Below are positions 5,901 to 13,753 of a stretch of 20,347 nt of DNA, in pieces. Where the stretch lies: contig CAIXQV010000170.1 in assembly GCA_903921605.1 (NCBI GenBank), positions 1 to 20,347 on the forward strand, read 5' to 3'. This DNA is from an uncultured Planctomycetaceae bacterium (GTDB lineage: Bacteria; Planctomycetota; Planctomycetia; Planctomycetales; Planctomycetaceae). Each line of letters opens with the position of its first letter. Positions within the stretch are counted from its first letter, which is position 1. Under the pieces are notes generated by a model, which was not told the DNA's origin, searched no databases, and saw nothing but the letters and a program-made list of their open reading frames with translations. Made by a program: the position numbers and the translations under genes.

Positions 5901-7694
5901 GTGGCGGTCATTGTTCAGAAGTTTGGCGGCACCAGCGTTGCGAATGCCGGGAAAATTCGTCAGGCAGCTCAGCGGGCCGTCGATGCCAAACGCAAAGGTT
6001 ACGACGTTGTCGTTGTGGTCAGTGCACGAGGTCACAAGACGGATGAACTCGTGGACCTGGCGGCTGAAATCACAAAAACGCCTCGACCACGCGAAATGGA
6101 CATGCTGCTCTCCACGGGCGAACAGGAATCCGTGGCGCTCATGGCCATGGCGGTCCACGAGTTGGGCGAAGAAGCCATCAGCCTGACCGGCGCGCAAATC
6201 GGTGTACTCACCGACACGACGCATACCAAGGCACGTATCGTCAGCATCTCCACTCAGCGAATGCGCGAACTGTTGTCAGCAGGGAACATCGTCATCGCCG
6301 CCGGATTTCAGGGCGTTGACTCCAACATGAACATCACTACGCTGGGGCGTGGTGGCAGCGATACAACGGCAACCGCATTAGCGGCTGTCATGAACGCTGA
6401 ACTCTGCGAAATCTACACCGACGTCGAAGGCGTCTTCACGACCGACCCGCGTCTGGTATCATCCGCGCGGAAGGTCGAGCGGATTTCCTACGATGAGATG
6501 CTGGAACTCGCCAGCCTCGGCGCCGGCGTGATGCATTCGCGATCGATCGAGTTCGCCAAAAAATATCGCGTCCATCTGCGAGTTCGCCCATCGTACTCTG
6601 ACGGCCCGGGGACTTTGATTGCTCCGGAAGCCGATGGCGTCACATCAATCGTCAGTGGCGTTGCATTTGTTCGCAATGAAGCTCTGATTAGCCTCGTTGG
6701 TCTGCCTGATCAGCCGGGTATCATGAGTGGCCTGTTCACTGCACTCTCATCGGCCAAAATTCCGGTCGACATGGTTGTGCAAAATGTCGCTCGAGAAGGC
6801 TACGCGAACGTTTCCTTCACTGTAGCCGAAGACGAACTTCCGGCCGCGATGAAAGTCGTTCAGGTCACCGCTCAAAGTCTCGGCGCTCAGGAAGTCACGA
6901 CTCAGACGGGATTGTCCAAAGTCTCCATTGTCGGTCACGGAATGCAGGCTCACACAGGTGTTGCTGCCCGGATGTTCCAGGTTCTGGCCAAACATTCGAT
7001 CAACATCAAAGTGGTTACAACCAGCGAAATTAAAATCTCCGTGCTGATCGATCGCGAACGCTGCAGCGATGCGGTGCTGGCTGTCCATGAAGGATTTGAG
7101 CTTCATCAGGCTAGCGCGGCATTGCCTCAAGTCGGATACGTCGCCACAAGTCGCCGCAACGGTGCCAGCGATGCGTCTCACGCAGCTGTCGCTGATGACA
7201 TCGTATCACGCCTGGAAGGTATGGAGAGCATCCTCGTTAGTGATGTTTCGGCCGATGTGAATCAGTCACGAGTCACCCTCAGCAACCTGCCGGATGAATC
7301 CGGAATTGCAGAGGGAATTTTCACAGCCATCGCCGAGGGTGGTGTTCTGGTCGACATGATTGTCCAGAACGTTGCTCGCGACAACCGAGCGACGATTTCG
7401 TTCACTGTTCCGTTCGGTGATCTGGATCGATCCCTGCTGCTTCTTCGCGAAGTTCTGGAGCGATACGAAGGCTCCGCAGTGACTTCTGATCGACACATCG
7501 GAATGCTGACGATCGCAGGGATCGGGCTCCGCAGTCACACGGATGTCGGTCGTCGAGTCTTCCGGACGCTGGGCGACAATTCGATTAACGTCCAGATGAT
7601 TAATACGAGCGAAATCAAATTGAGCATCGTGATTTCGGCATCAGAATGCGATCGGGCACTTCAATTGCTCCGAGCAGAGTTTGGTTTAACCTGA
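5901..7694 (+). CDS. lysC: Aspartate kinase with duplicated ACT regulatory region
   Basis: Catalyses ATP-dependent phosphorylation of L-aspartate, the entry step to lysine, threonine, methionine and diaminopimelate. The start is GTG at 5901, preceded by GGTAGAG. The catalytic amino-acid-kinase domain fills residues 1-245: KFGGTSV (7-13), STGEQESVAL (71-80), TTLGRGGSDTTA (147-158) and YTDVEGVFTTDPR (172-184). The rest holds two tandem ACT pairs. The first (about 260-405) has QPGIMSGLFTAL and VTTSEIKISVLI, and the second (about 456-594) has ESGIAEGIFTAI and NTSEIKLSIVI, joined by a variable linker at 408-445. At 597 aa it is about 190 residues longer than the common two-ACT enzyme. Four-ACT forms are known in cyanobacteria and some other phyla, so this is a genuine architecture and not a frameshift. 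Feedback inhibition by lysine and/or threonine is expected. A phosphofructokinase follows 16 bp downstream. Confidence 0.96.
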   Translation: MAVIVQKFGGTSVANAGKIRQAAQRAVDAKRKGYDVVVVVSARGHKTDELVDLAAEITKTPRPREMDMLLSTGEQESVALMAMAVHELGEEAISLTGAQIGVLTDTTHTKARIVSISTQRMRELLSAGNIVIAAGFQGVDSNMNITTLGRGGSDTTATALAAVMNAELCEIYTDVEGVFTTDPRLVSSARKVERISYDEMLELASLGAGVMHSRSIEFAKKYRVHLRVRPSYSDGPGTLIAPEADGVTSIVSGVAFVRNEALISLVGLPDQPGIMSGLFTALSSAKIPVDMVVQNVAREGYANVSFTVAEDELPAAMKVVQVTAQSLGAQEVTTQTGLSKVSIVGHGMQAHTGVAARMFQVLAKHSINIKVVTTSEIKISVLIDRERCSDAVLAVHEGFELHQASAALPQVGYVATSRRNGASDASHAAVADDIVSRLEGMESILVSDVSADVNQSRVTLSNLPDESGIAEGIFTAIAEGGVLVDMIVQNVARDNRATISFTVPFGDLDRSLLLLREVLERYEGSAVTSDRHIGMLTIAGIGLRSHTDVGRRVFRTLGDNSINVQMINTSEIKLSIVISASECDRALQLLRAEFGLT

Positions 7695-7710
7695 CAGGGA
7701 TAAAATCGTT

Positions 7711-9087
7711 ATGAAGCGCATCGGGATTTTGACGGCTGGCGGTGACACTCCCGCTCTCAACGCAACAATCTACGGCGCTGTCGAGCGTGCGAACGCCCTG
7801 AAGATTGAACTGCTGGGACTACAGCGAGGATATGCGGGACTGCTCGATGCCAGAGTCCCTCACGTACATTTGAATCCCCTGTTCACCGCGATCCCGGAAC
7901 TGGATCCCTGTAAAGGTGGAACTCTTCTGGGGTCTTCCCGCACCTACCTCGATGAAACCTGCGGAGACAAACTGGAACTTGTGGCAGCTCACGTCAGGAA
8001 GCTGAAACTTGACGGTCTGATCTGCATCGGCGGCGACGGCACAATCAACGGCATGCAACCCATCGCCGAGATTATCCCATGCGTTCTTGCCCCGAAAACG
8101 ATCGACAACGATCTGGGCCTGAATTACATCGATGAACCCAACGAATGGACTCGTACGCCAAAAGCGGGCGGAAGTGGGTTCGTTGAGAAACGTGTTCCGG
8201 CGCGCGATACCATGCGGCTGGAGGACATTATCAACTACGCAACCCCAGGCTACGCGACGGCCGTTTTTGTAGTGGCACAATCCATTGAGCGATTGCGAAC
8301 CACGGCGGAAAGTCATCGACGTATTGCGATCGTTGAGGTTATGGGCCGACAATCCGGTTACATCGCTCTGGGAGCCGCCTATGCTCAACCGGACATTATT
8401 CTGATCCCGGAAGTTCCGCTGGACCTCAATCAACTGACGGCTCGAGTCACCCAACTCTATGACCTGCAAAAACATGTCGTGATTGTTGTCGGCGAAGGCG
8501 TTCGCGATGCCGAAGGCCGAGAGCTTGGAGCAGCCATGCCGACTTATGATCCGGCCGGCAATATCCGTTACAGCGGAGCGGGCGACGCTCTGGCTGACAT
8601 GCTGGCCAAGTCGATCGGAGATGAAGTGTTTTCCGAGATGCGTTCTTTCGAACCCGCGTCATCAACCATGTTCACTCGAAAGATCGGGCACACTCAGCGC
8701 GGCGGCCGGCCGATTCTGTTCGATCGATTTCATGCGTCTCAACTGGGCGGAAAGGCAATTGATCTGCTGGTTTCCGGCGAGTCAAACGAAATCGCCACGA
8801 TCCAATACTGTCGAGACAAGGGATTTACTCTCAGTTCCATCGCCGCTAATAAGCTGCGCGATCAATGGGGTGAAATTCATCCTCGCGAAGTCCATCCCTC
8901 CATGTACGACGCGCACCGCATGCAACTTTCCGAGTTCGGCATGGACTATCTGAAGCCGATCTTCACCAATGCGATCGGGCTGGATGACGTGGAAGCAATC
9001 CGCACACAAATGTTCAGCGCCGGAAGCCTCAGCAATCGCTACCAGAGTGTGAATACCGATATCCGAAAACGTATTCGATACGTTTGA
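7711..9087 (+). CDS. pfkA: 6-phosphofructokinase family enzyme (phosphoryl donor uncertain)
   Basis: A 458-aa cytoplasmic enzyme phosphorylating fructose 6-phosphate in glycolysis. AGGGA lies 11 nt before the ATG. Motifs are LTAGGDTPALNA (7-18; the usual Gly after Pro is Ala), IGGDGTING (106-114), PKTIDND (128-134) with catalytic Asp132, VEVMGRQSGYIAL (208-220) binding fructose 6-phosphate, and IGHTQRGGRP (325-334). The residue following GGD is Gly110, equivalent to E. coli Gly104 and typical of ATP enzymes, while the residue before TIDND is Lys129, equivalent to position 124 and typical of PPi enzymes. This mixed pair occurs in several long PFK groups, including ATP-dependent trypanosomatid enzymes, so the donor could be ATP or PPi. 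The length exceeds the 320-aa E. coli type through an insertion around 136-170 and a C-terminal extension. The gene is 16 bp after lysC and probably co-transcribed, although the two enzymes have no direct metabolic link. Confidence 0.93.
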   Translation: MKRIGILTAGGDTPALNATIYGAVERANALKIELLGLQRGYAGLLDARVPHVHLNPLFTAIPELDPCKGGTLLGSSRTYLDETCGDKLELVAAHVRKLKLDGLICIGGDGTINGMQPIAEIIPCVLAPKTIDNDLGLNYIDEPNEWTRTPKAGGSGFVEKRVPARDTMRLEDIINYATPGYATAVFVVAQSIERLRTTAESHRRIAIVEVMGRQSGYIALGAAYAQPDIILIPEVPLDLNQLTARVTQLYDLQKHVVIVVGEGVRDAEGRELGAAMPTYDPAGNIRYSGAGDALADMLAKSIGDEVFSEMRSFEPASSTMFTRKIGHTQRGGRPILFDRFHASQLGGKAIDLLVSGESNEIATIQYCRDKGFTLSSIAANKLRDQWGEIHPREVHPSMYDAHRMQLSEFGMDYLKPIFTNAIGLDDVEAIRTQMFSAGSLSNRYQSVNTDIRKRIRYV

Positions 9088-9157
9088 GCATCCGGACAAA
9101 CTGGATACCACCATGTCCATCTGGGCCGCGGTGGGCTGGTGCTCTGTTGATCTGACA

Positions 9158-9221
9158 GTTTAACGGCAAGCCACAGGCGTCGTTGCGAGAGTTCGCCTAC
9201 GCCCTCGGCTTGCCGTTAAAC
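9158..9221. repeat. Palindromic element, 15-bp perfect arms
   Basis: GTTTAACGGCAAGCC (9158-9172) is perfectly complementary to 9207-9221 across a 34-nt centre. Inside, GGCGT (9176-9180) can pair with ACGCC (9199-9203), extending the fold. It lies between the pfkA stop (9087) and the stop of the convergent DUF1801 gene (9225), where it may act as a two-way terminator. It contains GTTTAACGGC on both arms, the same 10-mer as the element near 5650, which suggests a dispersed family. The remaining 70 bp before it show nothing recognisable. Confidence 0.75.
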
Positions 9222-9224
9222 GAA

Positions 9225-9794
9225 TCATTTTTTCCTGGCCTTCTTCGAAGCAGCTTTCACAGACTTTGCACTTTTCTTCACAGCTTTTTTCGCGGCCTTT
9301 TTTGCAGGAACCCCTGCCGATTTCTTTGCAGGCTTGTTCGCCGCATTCTTCAGCAGCTCTTCCTGATATCTGGCAACAAAATCTTTTGCCGTGACGTTTC
9401 GAATGACGTCTGCAATGACATCCAGCGCAACATCATCCAGCTTTTTGAAGCGTATACAGCTCTTGCCCATATCGAGCTTCTTACCAGTCTTCTGCCACGC
9501 TTTGCGGAACTGTTCCTCGCTCTTATCCATGTAGATGCACATCAGATAAACCGCCATGTGGTTCTTCTGCGAAGCCACGCTCACAAACGGAAGAGGCTGC
9601 TTTGGATCGCAATGATAGCCGTCAGGAAAAAAGCGGTGCGGAACGTAGTAGCCAATCATTCCATACTGAATTCCCTCTTCGAAATCCTTATCGAGGTTCT
9701 GGAGAATCATCTTTCGGATCGCAGAGATGGCGGCTCGCCGATCCTCAGGCAGCTCTTTAAGATACTGCTCAACCGTTTTCGCATTGCTTTGCAT
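9225..9794 (-). CDS. DUF1801-domain protein with histone-H1-like Lys/Ala tail
   Basis: The ATG at 9794 (MQSNAKTVEQYL...) is preceded by GGAGAG a few bases upstream and gives 189 aa. The frame is open to 9974, but that extension has no domain character and enters the divergent promoter region. Residues about 3-140 match the DUF1801 (YdhG/CyaY-like) fold: VEQYLKELPEDRRAAISAIRKMI (8-30), EGIQYGMIGYYVP (39-51), a KNHMAVYLM segment (76-84) and GKSCIRFKKLDDV (110-122). The last 40 residues are almost only Lys, Ala and Ser with PAKK/KAAKK repeats, as in histone H1-like bacterial tails that bind DNA nonspecifically. The function of DUF1801 is not established. The tail suggests nucleoid association or simply a charged disordered end. 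It is convergent with pfkA, separated by the palindrome at 9158-9221. Confidence 0.85.
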   Translation of the reverse strand: MQSNAKTVEQYLKELPEDRRAAISAIRKMILQNLDKDFEEGIQYGMIGYYVPHRFFPDGYHCDPKQPLPFVSVASQKNHMAVYLMCIYMDKSEEQFRKAWQKTGKKLDMGKSCIRFKKLDDVALDVIADVIRNVTAKDFVARYQEELLKNAANKPAKKSAGVPAKKAAKKAVKKSAKSVKAASKKARKK

Positions 9795-9947
9795 TGCTGT
9801 CTCTCCGTCCTCTGAACTATGTTCGTCGGGTAGTTGACAATAACAGGCGGTACTATCACCATCATATTTGAAAAAACGACCAACGGAAAATGATTGCCCG
9901 TTTCTCAAATCAAAACGCGTCAGCAGTAACAAACAATTCGGAATCAT

Positions 9948-10625
9948 ATGCCTTCGGAGCCTGAGTCGACTCATCTTGCCAACGTCACGCTCGTCAAAGA
10001 GCAGCGATCACGTGTGCGCGACCTGCAGGGCTTCCGCAAGGGGCATCAGATACCGACGGAGTCTACAGAACACACGAACAGCTTTGTCGGCCGAATTGCT
10101 GCTGAAGATCTGGCAGCCGATCTGGAAACTCGCTTTGCCGACTTTCGAAAACTCCTGAAGTTCAAACGCGTCGATCTGCAGGTCACTGATCCCGAATCCG
10201 GAGCCGCAATGATTTCGACGCCGTGGTTCGACTATCAGATCATCGCCTCGATTGCTCCCGACGATCCTTCCGAGGTTCTCTGGCGTCGGCAAGTCGCAGA
10301 ATTTCGTTCGCCAGCTCAGATCTTTTCTTCGGCATTCTCTTCCGTGTTCGGGAACCTGTTCGACACGGTGGAACTCCTGCCTCCAGCGGCCATCGATCTG
10401 GCTGACTTCATCGATCAGATTGAAGACCGAGGTCTGGAGACGGTGACTCTGGATTACGATCGTAACACGACATGGTGTCATGTGTCCCTGAAAGGTATCC
10501 CGGGACAAGTGCGCCTAACAGCAGACCGAGTCGCTCTGGTCGTTTCTCAGCCGCAATCACCTACGAAACTACTGGAAGCGTTCGTGCAGGTTCGCTCTCA
10601 TTTCTCCGGGATCAATTATTTCTGA
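9948..10625 (+). CDS. Uncharacterised soluble protein
   Basis: A 225-aa protein with no family I recognise. There is no signal peptide or membrane helix. The N-terminal 45 residues are polar and probably disordered. From residue 50 it alternates helices and strands: a helical AAEDLAADLETRFADFRKLLKF (51-72), strand VDLQVTDPESGAAMIS, WFDYQIIASIAPDDPSEVLWRRQV (93-116), a Phe/Ser-rich FSSAFSSVFGNLFDTVELL (125-143) and an acidic DLADFIDQIEDRGLETVTLDY (150-170) before a beta-rich end. Consistent codon use and a conserved-looking hydrophobic pattern argue that it is real. The ATG at 9948 has GGA about 6 nt before it. It is divergent from the DUF1801 gene and ends 5 bp from the stop of the convergent gene at 10631. 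Confidence 0.7.
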   Translation: MPSEPESTHLANVTLVKEQRSRVRDLQGFRKGHQIPTESTEHTNSFVGRIAAEDLAADLETRFADFRKLLKFKRVDLQVTDPESGAAMISTPWFDYQIIASIAPDDPSEVLWRRQVAEFRSPAQIFSSAFSSVFGNLFDTVELLPPAAIDLADFIDQIEDRGLETVTLDYDRNTTWCHVSLKGIPGQVRLTADRVALVVSQPQSPTKLLEAFVQVRSHFSGINYF

Positions 10626-10630
10626 TCACC

Positions 10631-11167
10631 TCAGGGTAACAGGCCGCGCTCTCGCATCTCCTGAATGTTATCCGGTGCGCTGGAGAGCACTTTTTCGGAA
10701 GCATACCTGAACACAGCAAAGCGTCCCAACTCGGCAGGCGCTGACAGAATCCCAACTTGATTTTCTTCTTCCGCGTCCAATTGCTTGTTCAGCCTTGCCA
10801 CCGCCTCTTCGACGGTATCCGTCACAATTCGATCGGGACCTGATTCATTCGCTAGCTTCAGATTGGAGAACGCAGCGGTACGGGACATCAGAAAACTGAT
10901 GAGACCGGTATCTTCTTGCTCTTCGAAGAAATCTCGCAAATCCGGATGCATGCTGTCAGGAGTAATGATTCTCGCTCGGCTGATCGTCACCTTGCCTTTG
11001 CGAACCTTCACCAGCCGATCATCGTCGTCAGTTGATGTCACCAGATAATAGGGCAGTTCGGAATCTCCGAATGTGAACAATCCATACTCCGCCGATCGCT
11101 CGATACGAACGGAACTCCAAGCGTTCTTGAAACGCTGAAACTGCTCAAACTCGTCAAACAAGGACAT
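10631..11167 (-). CDS. Uncharacterised acidic soluble protein
   Basis: The ATG at 11167 (MSLFDEFEQFQRFKNAW...) gives 178 aa. A TTG 27 bases further upstream is possible but less likely. No signal peptide, membrane segment or known domain is visible. The N-terminal half reads as strands (YGLFTFGDSELPYYLVTST and RLVKVRKGKVTISRARIITP), followed by a helical DLRDFFEEQEDTG and LISFLMSRTAAFSNLKLAN, then an acidic helix VEEAVARLNKQLDAEEE and a beta-rich FAVFRYASEKVL end. The pattern YYLVTSTDDDDRLVKVRKGKVTISRARI looks like a small beta domain, but I cannot name it. It is convergent with 9948-10625, with only 5 bp between stops, and lies downstream of the membrane protein gene on the same strand. Confidence 0.7.
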   Translation of the reverse strand: MSLFDEFEQFQRFKNAWSSVRIERSAEYGLFTFGDSELPYYLVTSTDDDDRLVKVRKGKVTISRARIITPDSMHPDLRDFFEEQEDTGLISFLMSRTAAFSNLKLANESGPDRIVTDTVEEAVARLNKQLDAEEENQVGILSAPAELGRFAVFRYASEKVLSSAPDNIQEMRERGLLP

Positions 11168-11267
11168 CCTCGAATCTCTCAGAGAACTCAGCAAGACTTA
11201 CCAAACCCGAATGTTCGCTCCAAACCCGCCAAAGTCAAACAACGCCGGCGCGTTTTCAACACTGAAG

Positions 11268-11297
11268 CCTGTTGACAGCTGCAAAACAGGATCTGTT
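11268..11297 (-). terminator. Weak stem-loop downstream of the membrane protein gene
   Basis: On the minus strand AACAG (11297-11293) pairs with CTGTT (11289-11285) around a 3-nt loop, and the stem runs into TTTT. An alternative pairing on the same bases joins 11268-11273 with 11285-11290. It lies 33 bp after the stop of the 11330-11719 gene. The short stem makes this a tentative call. Confidence 0.25.
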
Positions 11298-11329
11298 CCC
11301 CGAAGACATAAAGCAGAAAACAGAATCGG

Positions 11330-11719
11330 TTAGTAAACGCGTGCCTCCGGATAATGGCGGTGCATCACGCGTGCCCGCGTCCACGCGAGCCCGCACAAAT
11401 TGAACAGTTTGAGCCAAATCAACCATGACGACTGCTGCCAGGCCTCAACAAGGTCCGACGCCCCAAACGAAGCAAAGAGTGCAATGTAGCAAAGTTCGAT
11501 TGGTGACCGGCGGTGCCGCAGGAATCTCATAAGCACCAATGCAGAGAAGACCATCCACACCAGCCCTTCCAGAATGTTCAACCAATGGTAACAGGCAGAG
11601 AATCCAAACGGTTCATCAGCGTCATAGGTCCACCAAATTCGAACAAATACGATTTCGAACAGATTTGCCATCGCGGCGAAGCCTGACAGAACTGCGGACT
11701 GGAATTCGACACGGTCCAA
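11330..11719 (-). CDS. Small multi-pass membrane protein of unknown function
   Basis: A TTG start at 11719 gives 129 aa, and an ATG at 11671 (MANLFEIVFVRIWW...) gives 113 aa. Neither has a strong ribosome site, so the start is unsettled. Three to four hydrophobic segments are visible: VLSGFAAMANLFEIVFVRIWW (10-30), WLNILEGLVWMVFSALVLMRF (46-66), LCYIALFASFGASDLVEAW (76-94) and WLIWLKLFNLCGLAWTRARV (99-118). Loops carry WWTYDADEPFGF and RFLRHRRSP, and the positive cluster after the second helix predicts that this loop faces the cytoplasm. The C-terminus is basic (MHRHYPEARVY). No transporter or enzyme motif is recognised. The next gene on the same strand starts 163 bp further on, past a weak stem-loop. 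The gap from 11720 to 12000 upstream shows no gene. Confidence 0.7.
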   Translation of the reverse strand: MDRVEFQSAVLSGFAAMANLFEIVFVRIWWTYDADEPFGFSACYHWLNILEGLVWMVFSALVLMRFLRHRRSPIELCYIALFASFGASDLVEAWQQSSWLIWLKLFNLCGLAWTRARVMHRHYPEARVY

Positions 11720-12000
11720 ACGCAGAACCGCAATAAAGATCCGTCGGGGCTGGCTGATTTTTCCGCAGTGATCTCAACAAGTCCGTATCCATGGTTCACA
11801 GACTGGCAGATTTGAGCCAATCACCGATTCAGTCTGAACTCATGCACGTGGGAGACTGGAGTTTTCTCGGACGGTGACCGTTTGAATCTGCATGATCGAC
11901 GCTGCTTTTCGGATGCCTTACAATCGCTCAGGACTATTCGTTTTGCTGACGATGCTGAGTTTATTGCTGCAAGTTCCAACAATTCGCTTACAGGTTTGAC

Positions 12001-12387
12001 ATGAAGATTGAGCATCTTGCGTTCAACGTTTCTGACCCGCTGACCTTTGCTCGGTGGTATGTTGAGCATCTTGGCTTGACCGTGAAACGCCGAATTATCG
12101 AACCGCCATACGTTCACTTTCTGGCCGACGACAGCGGTACCGTTATGCTGGAAGTTTATGGAAATCCTGATGCACCAAAGCTGGACTTTCCAAACGTCCA
12201 GCCACCCGCTCTGCATCTTGCTTTCCTGTCAGCCGATCTCCCGGCGGATGTAAAACGCCTGGTTTCTGCGGGAGCTTCGATTGTGGCAGACGTTCATACT
12301 CTGCCAACGGGTGACACATTTGCAATGTTACGCGATCCGTGGGGCTTGCCACTTCAACTGGTCAAACGTCTCGCGCCGATGATCTGA
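12001..12387 (+). CDS. VOC-superfamily (glyoxalase/bleomycin-resistance-like) protein
   Basis: A 128-aa protein starting at ATG 12001 with AGG 8 nt before it. It has the two beta-alpha-beta-beta-beta modules of the vicinal oxygen chelate fold. The first begins MKIEHLAFNVSDPLTFARWYVEHLG (1-25) and ends VHFLADDSGTVMLEVY (38-53). The second begins ALHLAFLSADLPADVKRLVSAGA (70-92) and ends FAMLRDPWGLPLQLVKR (107-123). Candidate metal ligands are His5, Glu51, His72 and Gln119, the positions where glyoxalase-like enzymes bind a divalent metal, so the protein may be catalytically active and not just a binding protein. The family includes glyoxalase I, dioxygenases, epimerases and antibiotic-binding proteins, and the substrate is not predictable. 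The deaminase-like gene starts 31 bp downstream on the same strand. Confidence 0.88.
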   Translation: MKIEHLAFNVSDPLTFARWYVEHLGLTVKRRIIEPPYVHFLADDSGTVMLEVYGNPDAPKLDFPNVQPPALHLAFLSADLPADVKRLVSAGASIVADVHTLPTGDTFAMLRDPWGLPLQLVKRLAPMI

Positions 12388-12418
12388 TTGTCTATTGGGT
12401 TCAGAACTGATTTCCAAG

Positions 12419-13753
12419 ATGTCCAGTTTGCACCGTTCGCAGCCTAAACTAACGACGGAAATCCAGCGTTGGAGAGACGAATGGATTTCACGTCAGGGAG
12501 GGGAACGCCTGCTTCGCGTGCGTTGGCTTCTGAATCCGGAAGAAGCGGCTCTCCAAAACGTTTGCGTTCGGGAACAAGGGGGAACACTTCTCGATATCCG
12601 ACCATGTTCGACGAGTGAACTGACAAATGTCCTCCCCGTTGTACTGATCCCTCCACTTGTGAATGCTCACACGCACCTGGAGTTCTCAGCACTGACCGAA
12701 CCACTTGAACCAGCTCTTCCGTTTCAGAGCTGGATTCAATCGCTGATGAAGTGGCGTGGCAGCAATGGTGCGACGCAGGCGGAATCCATCCGAAACGGAT
12801 TCGCCGAATCAGTAGACTTCGGGATCGGGCTGATCGGGGAGATCTCAACCAATGACAATGTTTCGCTGTTGTCGAATCAACAGTTGCCGAATCAACAAAC
12901 GTCGTGCGTTGCATTTCGAGAACTGATAGGGCTTGGCACCGCACGAGTTCAACAACAACTCGAACTCGCGGAAAGTTTTCTGACGGCTGTTCCTGTTGCT
13001 GGAGTCCACAGAGCACTCAGCCCACATGCTCCGTACACTGTCCATCCCGATCTGCTGGAACAAACCGTGGCTCTCGCCAACAAGCACCAGGTTCCGCTGG
13101 CCATGCATTTAGCAGAAACAACTGACGAACTGGAATTACTGGAATCCGGGACCGGGCGATTTCAGACGTTTCTCTCATCGATGGGCTTGTTCGATCCAAA
13201 GCTGTTTCCCGGGGGCCGCTGCATTCTCGATCTGCTGAAGGCACTCAGCTCTGCGCCCAAAGTGCTGGCCGTTCATGGCAACTACTTCACCGATGACGAC
13301 GTCAGCTTTCTTTCTCGCCATCGCAATATCACAACCGTCTATTGTCCTCGAACACATCACTTCTTTGGTCACACTCCTCATCCATTTCGTAAACTGCTCA
13401 CTGCCGGATGCAGAGTGGTACTCGGCACCGACAGCCGCGCGTCGAATCCGGACTTGAGTATCTGGCGGGAACTTCAGCACGTCGCCAGAGTGGCCTCGGA
13501 ATTGTCGCCCGGGCAACTGCTGGCCATGATTACGACGCATGCCGCAGAGGCCATGCAATGTGAGACGGCACGGTTTCAGATTCGCCAGCATCATCACTTC
13601 TCCCCTCTTTTTCTGCTGACAGAGAACGCCAGTAAAGATCTCTCAGAGCTGATTCGAAATCCGTCCACGGTTCCATGGAATCCTTCTCTCGGTCAGACTT
13701 CGAACATCTTGCCCCCACGTCAGGAATTCTCAGGTCGTTCCAATGAAGAATGA
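12419..13753 (+). CDS. Metal-dependent amidohydrolase, aminodeoxyfutalosine-deaminase-like
   Basis: The ATG at 12419 gives 444 aa (a TTG at 12395 is the alternative). This is a TIM-barrel amidohydrolase of the cytosine-deaminase/ATZ-TRZ group. Motifs are [10 protein letters not shown] with the H84-x-H86 metal pair, SPHAPYTVH with His203, AMHLAET with H230 and E233, VHGNYF (285-290), [11 protein letters not shown] (308-318) and [10 protein letters not shown] with catalytic metal ligand D338. The long 'CPR(S/T)H.FFGH' motif and the NAHTHLE signature resemble deaminases of aminodeoxyfutalosine (MqnX), a step in the futalosine route to menaquinone. Other purine or cytosine deaminases share the scaffold, so this is a suggestion. 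The last 11 bases overlap the start of polX, giving likely translational coupling. The C-terminal 40 residues are poorly conserved in character. Confidence 0.85.
   Translation: MSSLHRSQPKLTTEIQRWRDEWISRQGGERLLRVRWLLNPEEAALQNVCVREQGGTLLDIRPCSTSELTNVLPVVLIPPLVNAHTHLEFSALTEPLEPALPFQSWIQSLMKWRGSNGATQAESIRNGFAESVDFGIGLIGEISTNDNVSLLSNQQLPNQQTSCVAFRELIGLGTARVQQQLELAESFLTAVPVAGVHRALSPHAPYTVHPDLLEQTVALANKHQVPLAMHLAETTDELELLESGTGRFQTFLSSMGLFDPKLFPGGRCILDLLKALSSAPKVLAVHGNYFTDDDVSFLSRHRNITTVYCPRTHHFFGHTPHPFRKLLTAGCRVVLGTDSRASNPDLSIWRELQHVARVASELSPGQLLAMITTHAAEAMQCETARFQIRQHHHFSPLFLLTENASKDLSELIRNPSTVPWNPSLGQTSNILPPRQEFSGRSNEE

Noticed and set aside
7819..8475. Long minus-strand frame (218 codons) inside pfkA
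   Set aside because: Mirror frame of a strongly conserved gene; no ribosome site and no recognisable domain.
9834..9868. TTGACA in the divergent gap as a promoter for the 9948 gene
   Set aside because: TTGACA (9834-9839) is perfect, but no acceptable -10 box lies 16-18 nt downstream; TACTAT is only 11 nt away.
9795..9974. N-terminal extension of the DUF1801 protein
   Set aside because: The extension is low in domain character, crosses the start region of the divergent gene, and the ATG at 9794 has a good GGAGAG site.
11821..12216. Minus-strand 131-codon frame overlapping the VOC gene
   Set aside because: It is antisense to a clear VOC protein and its peptide shows no domain or composition typical of real proteins.
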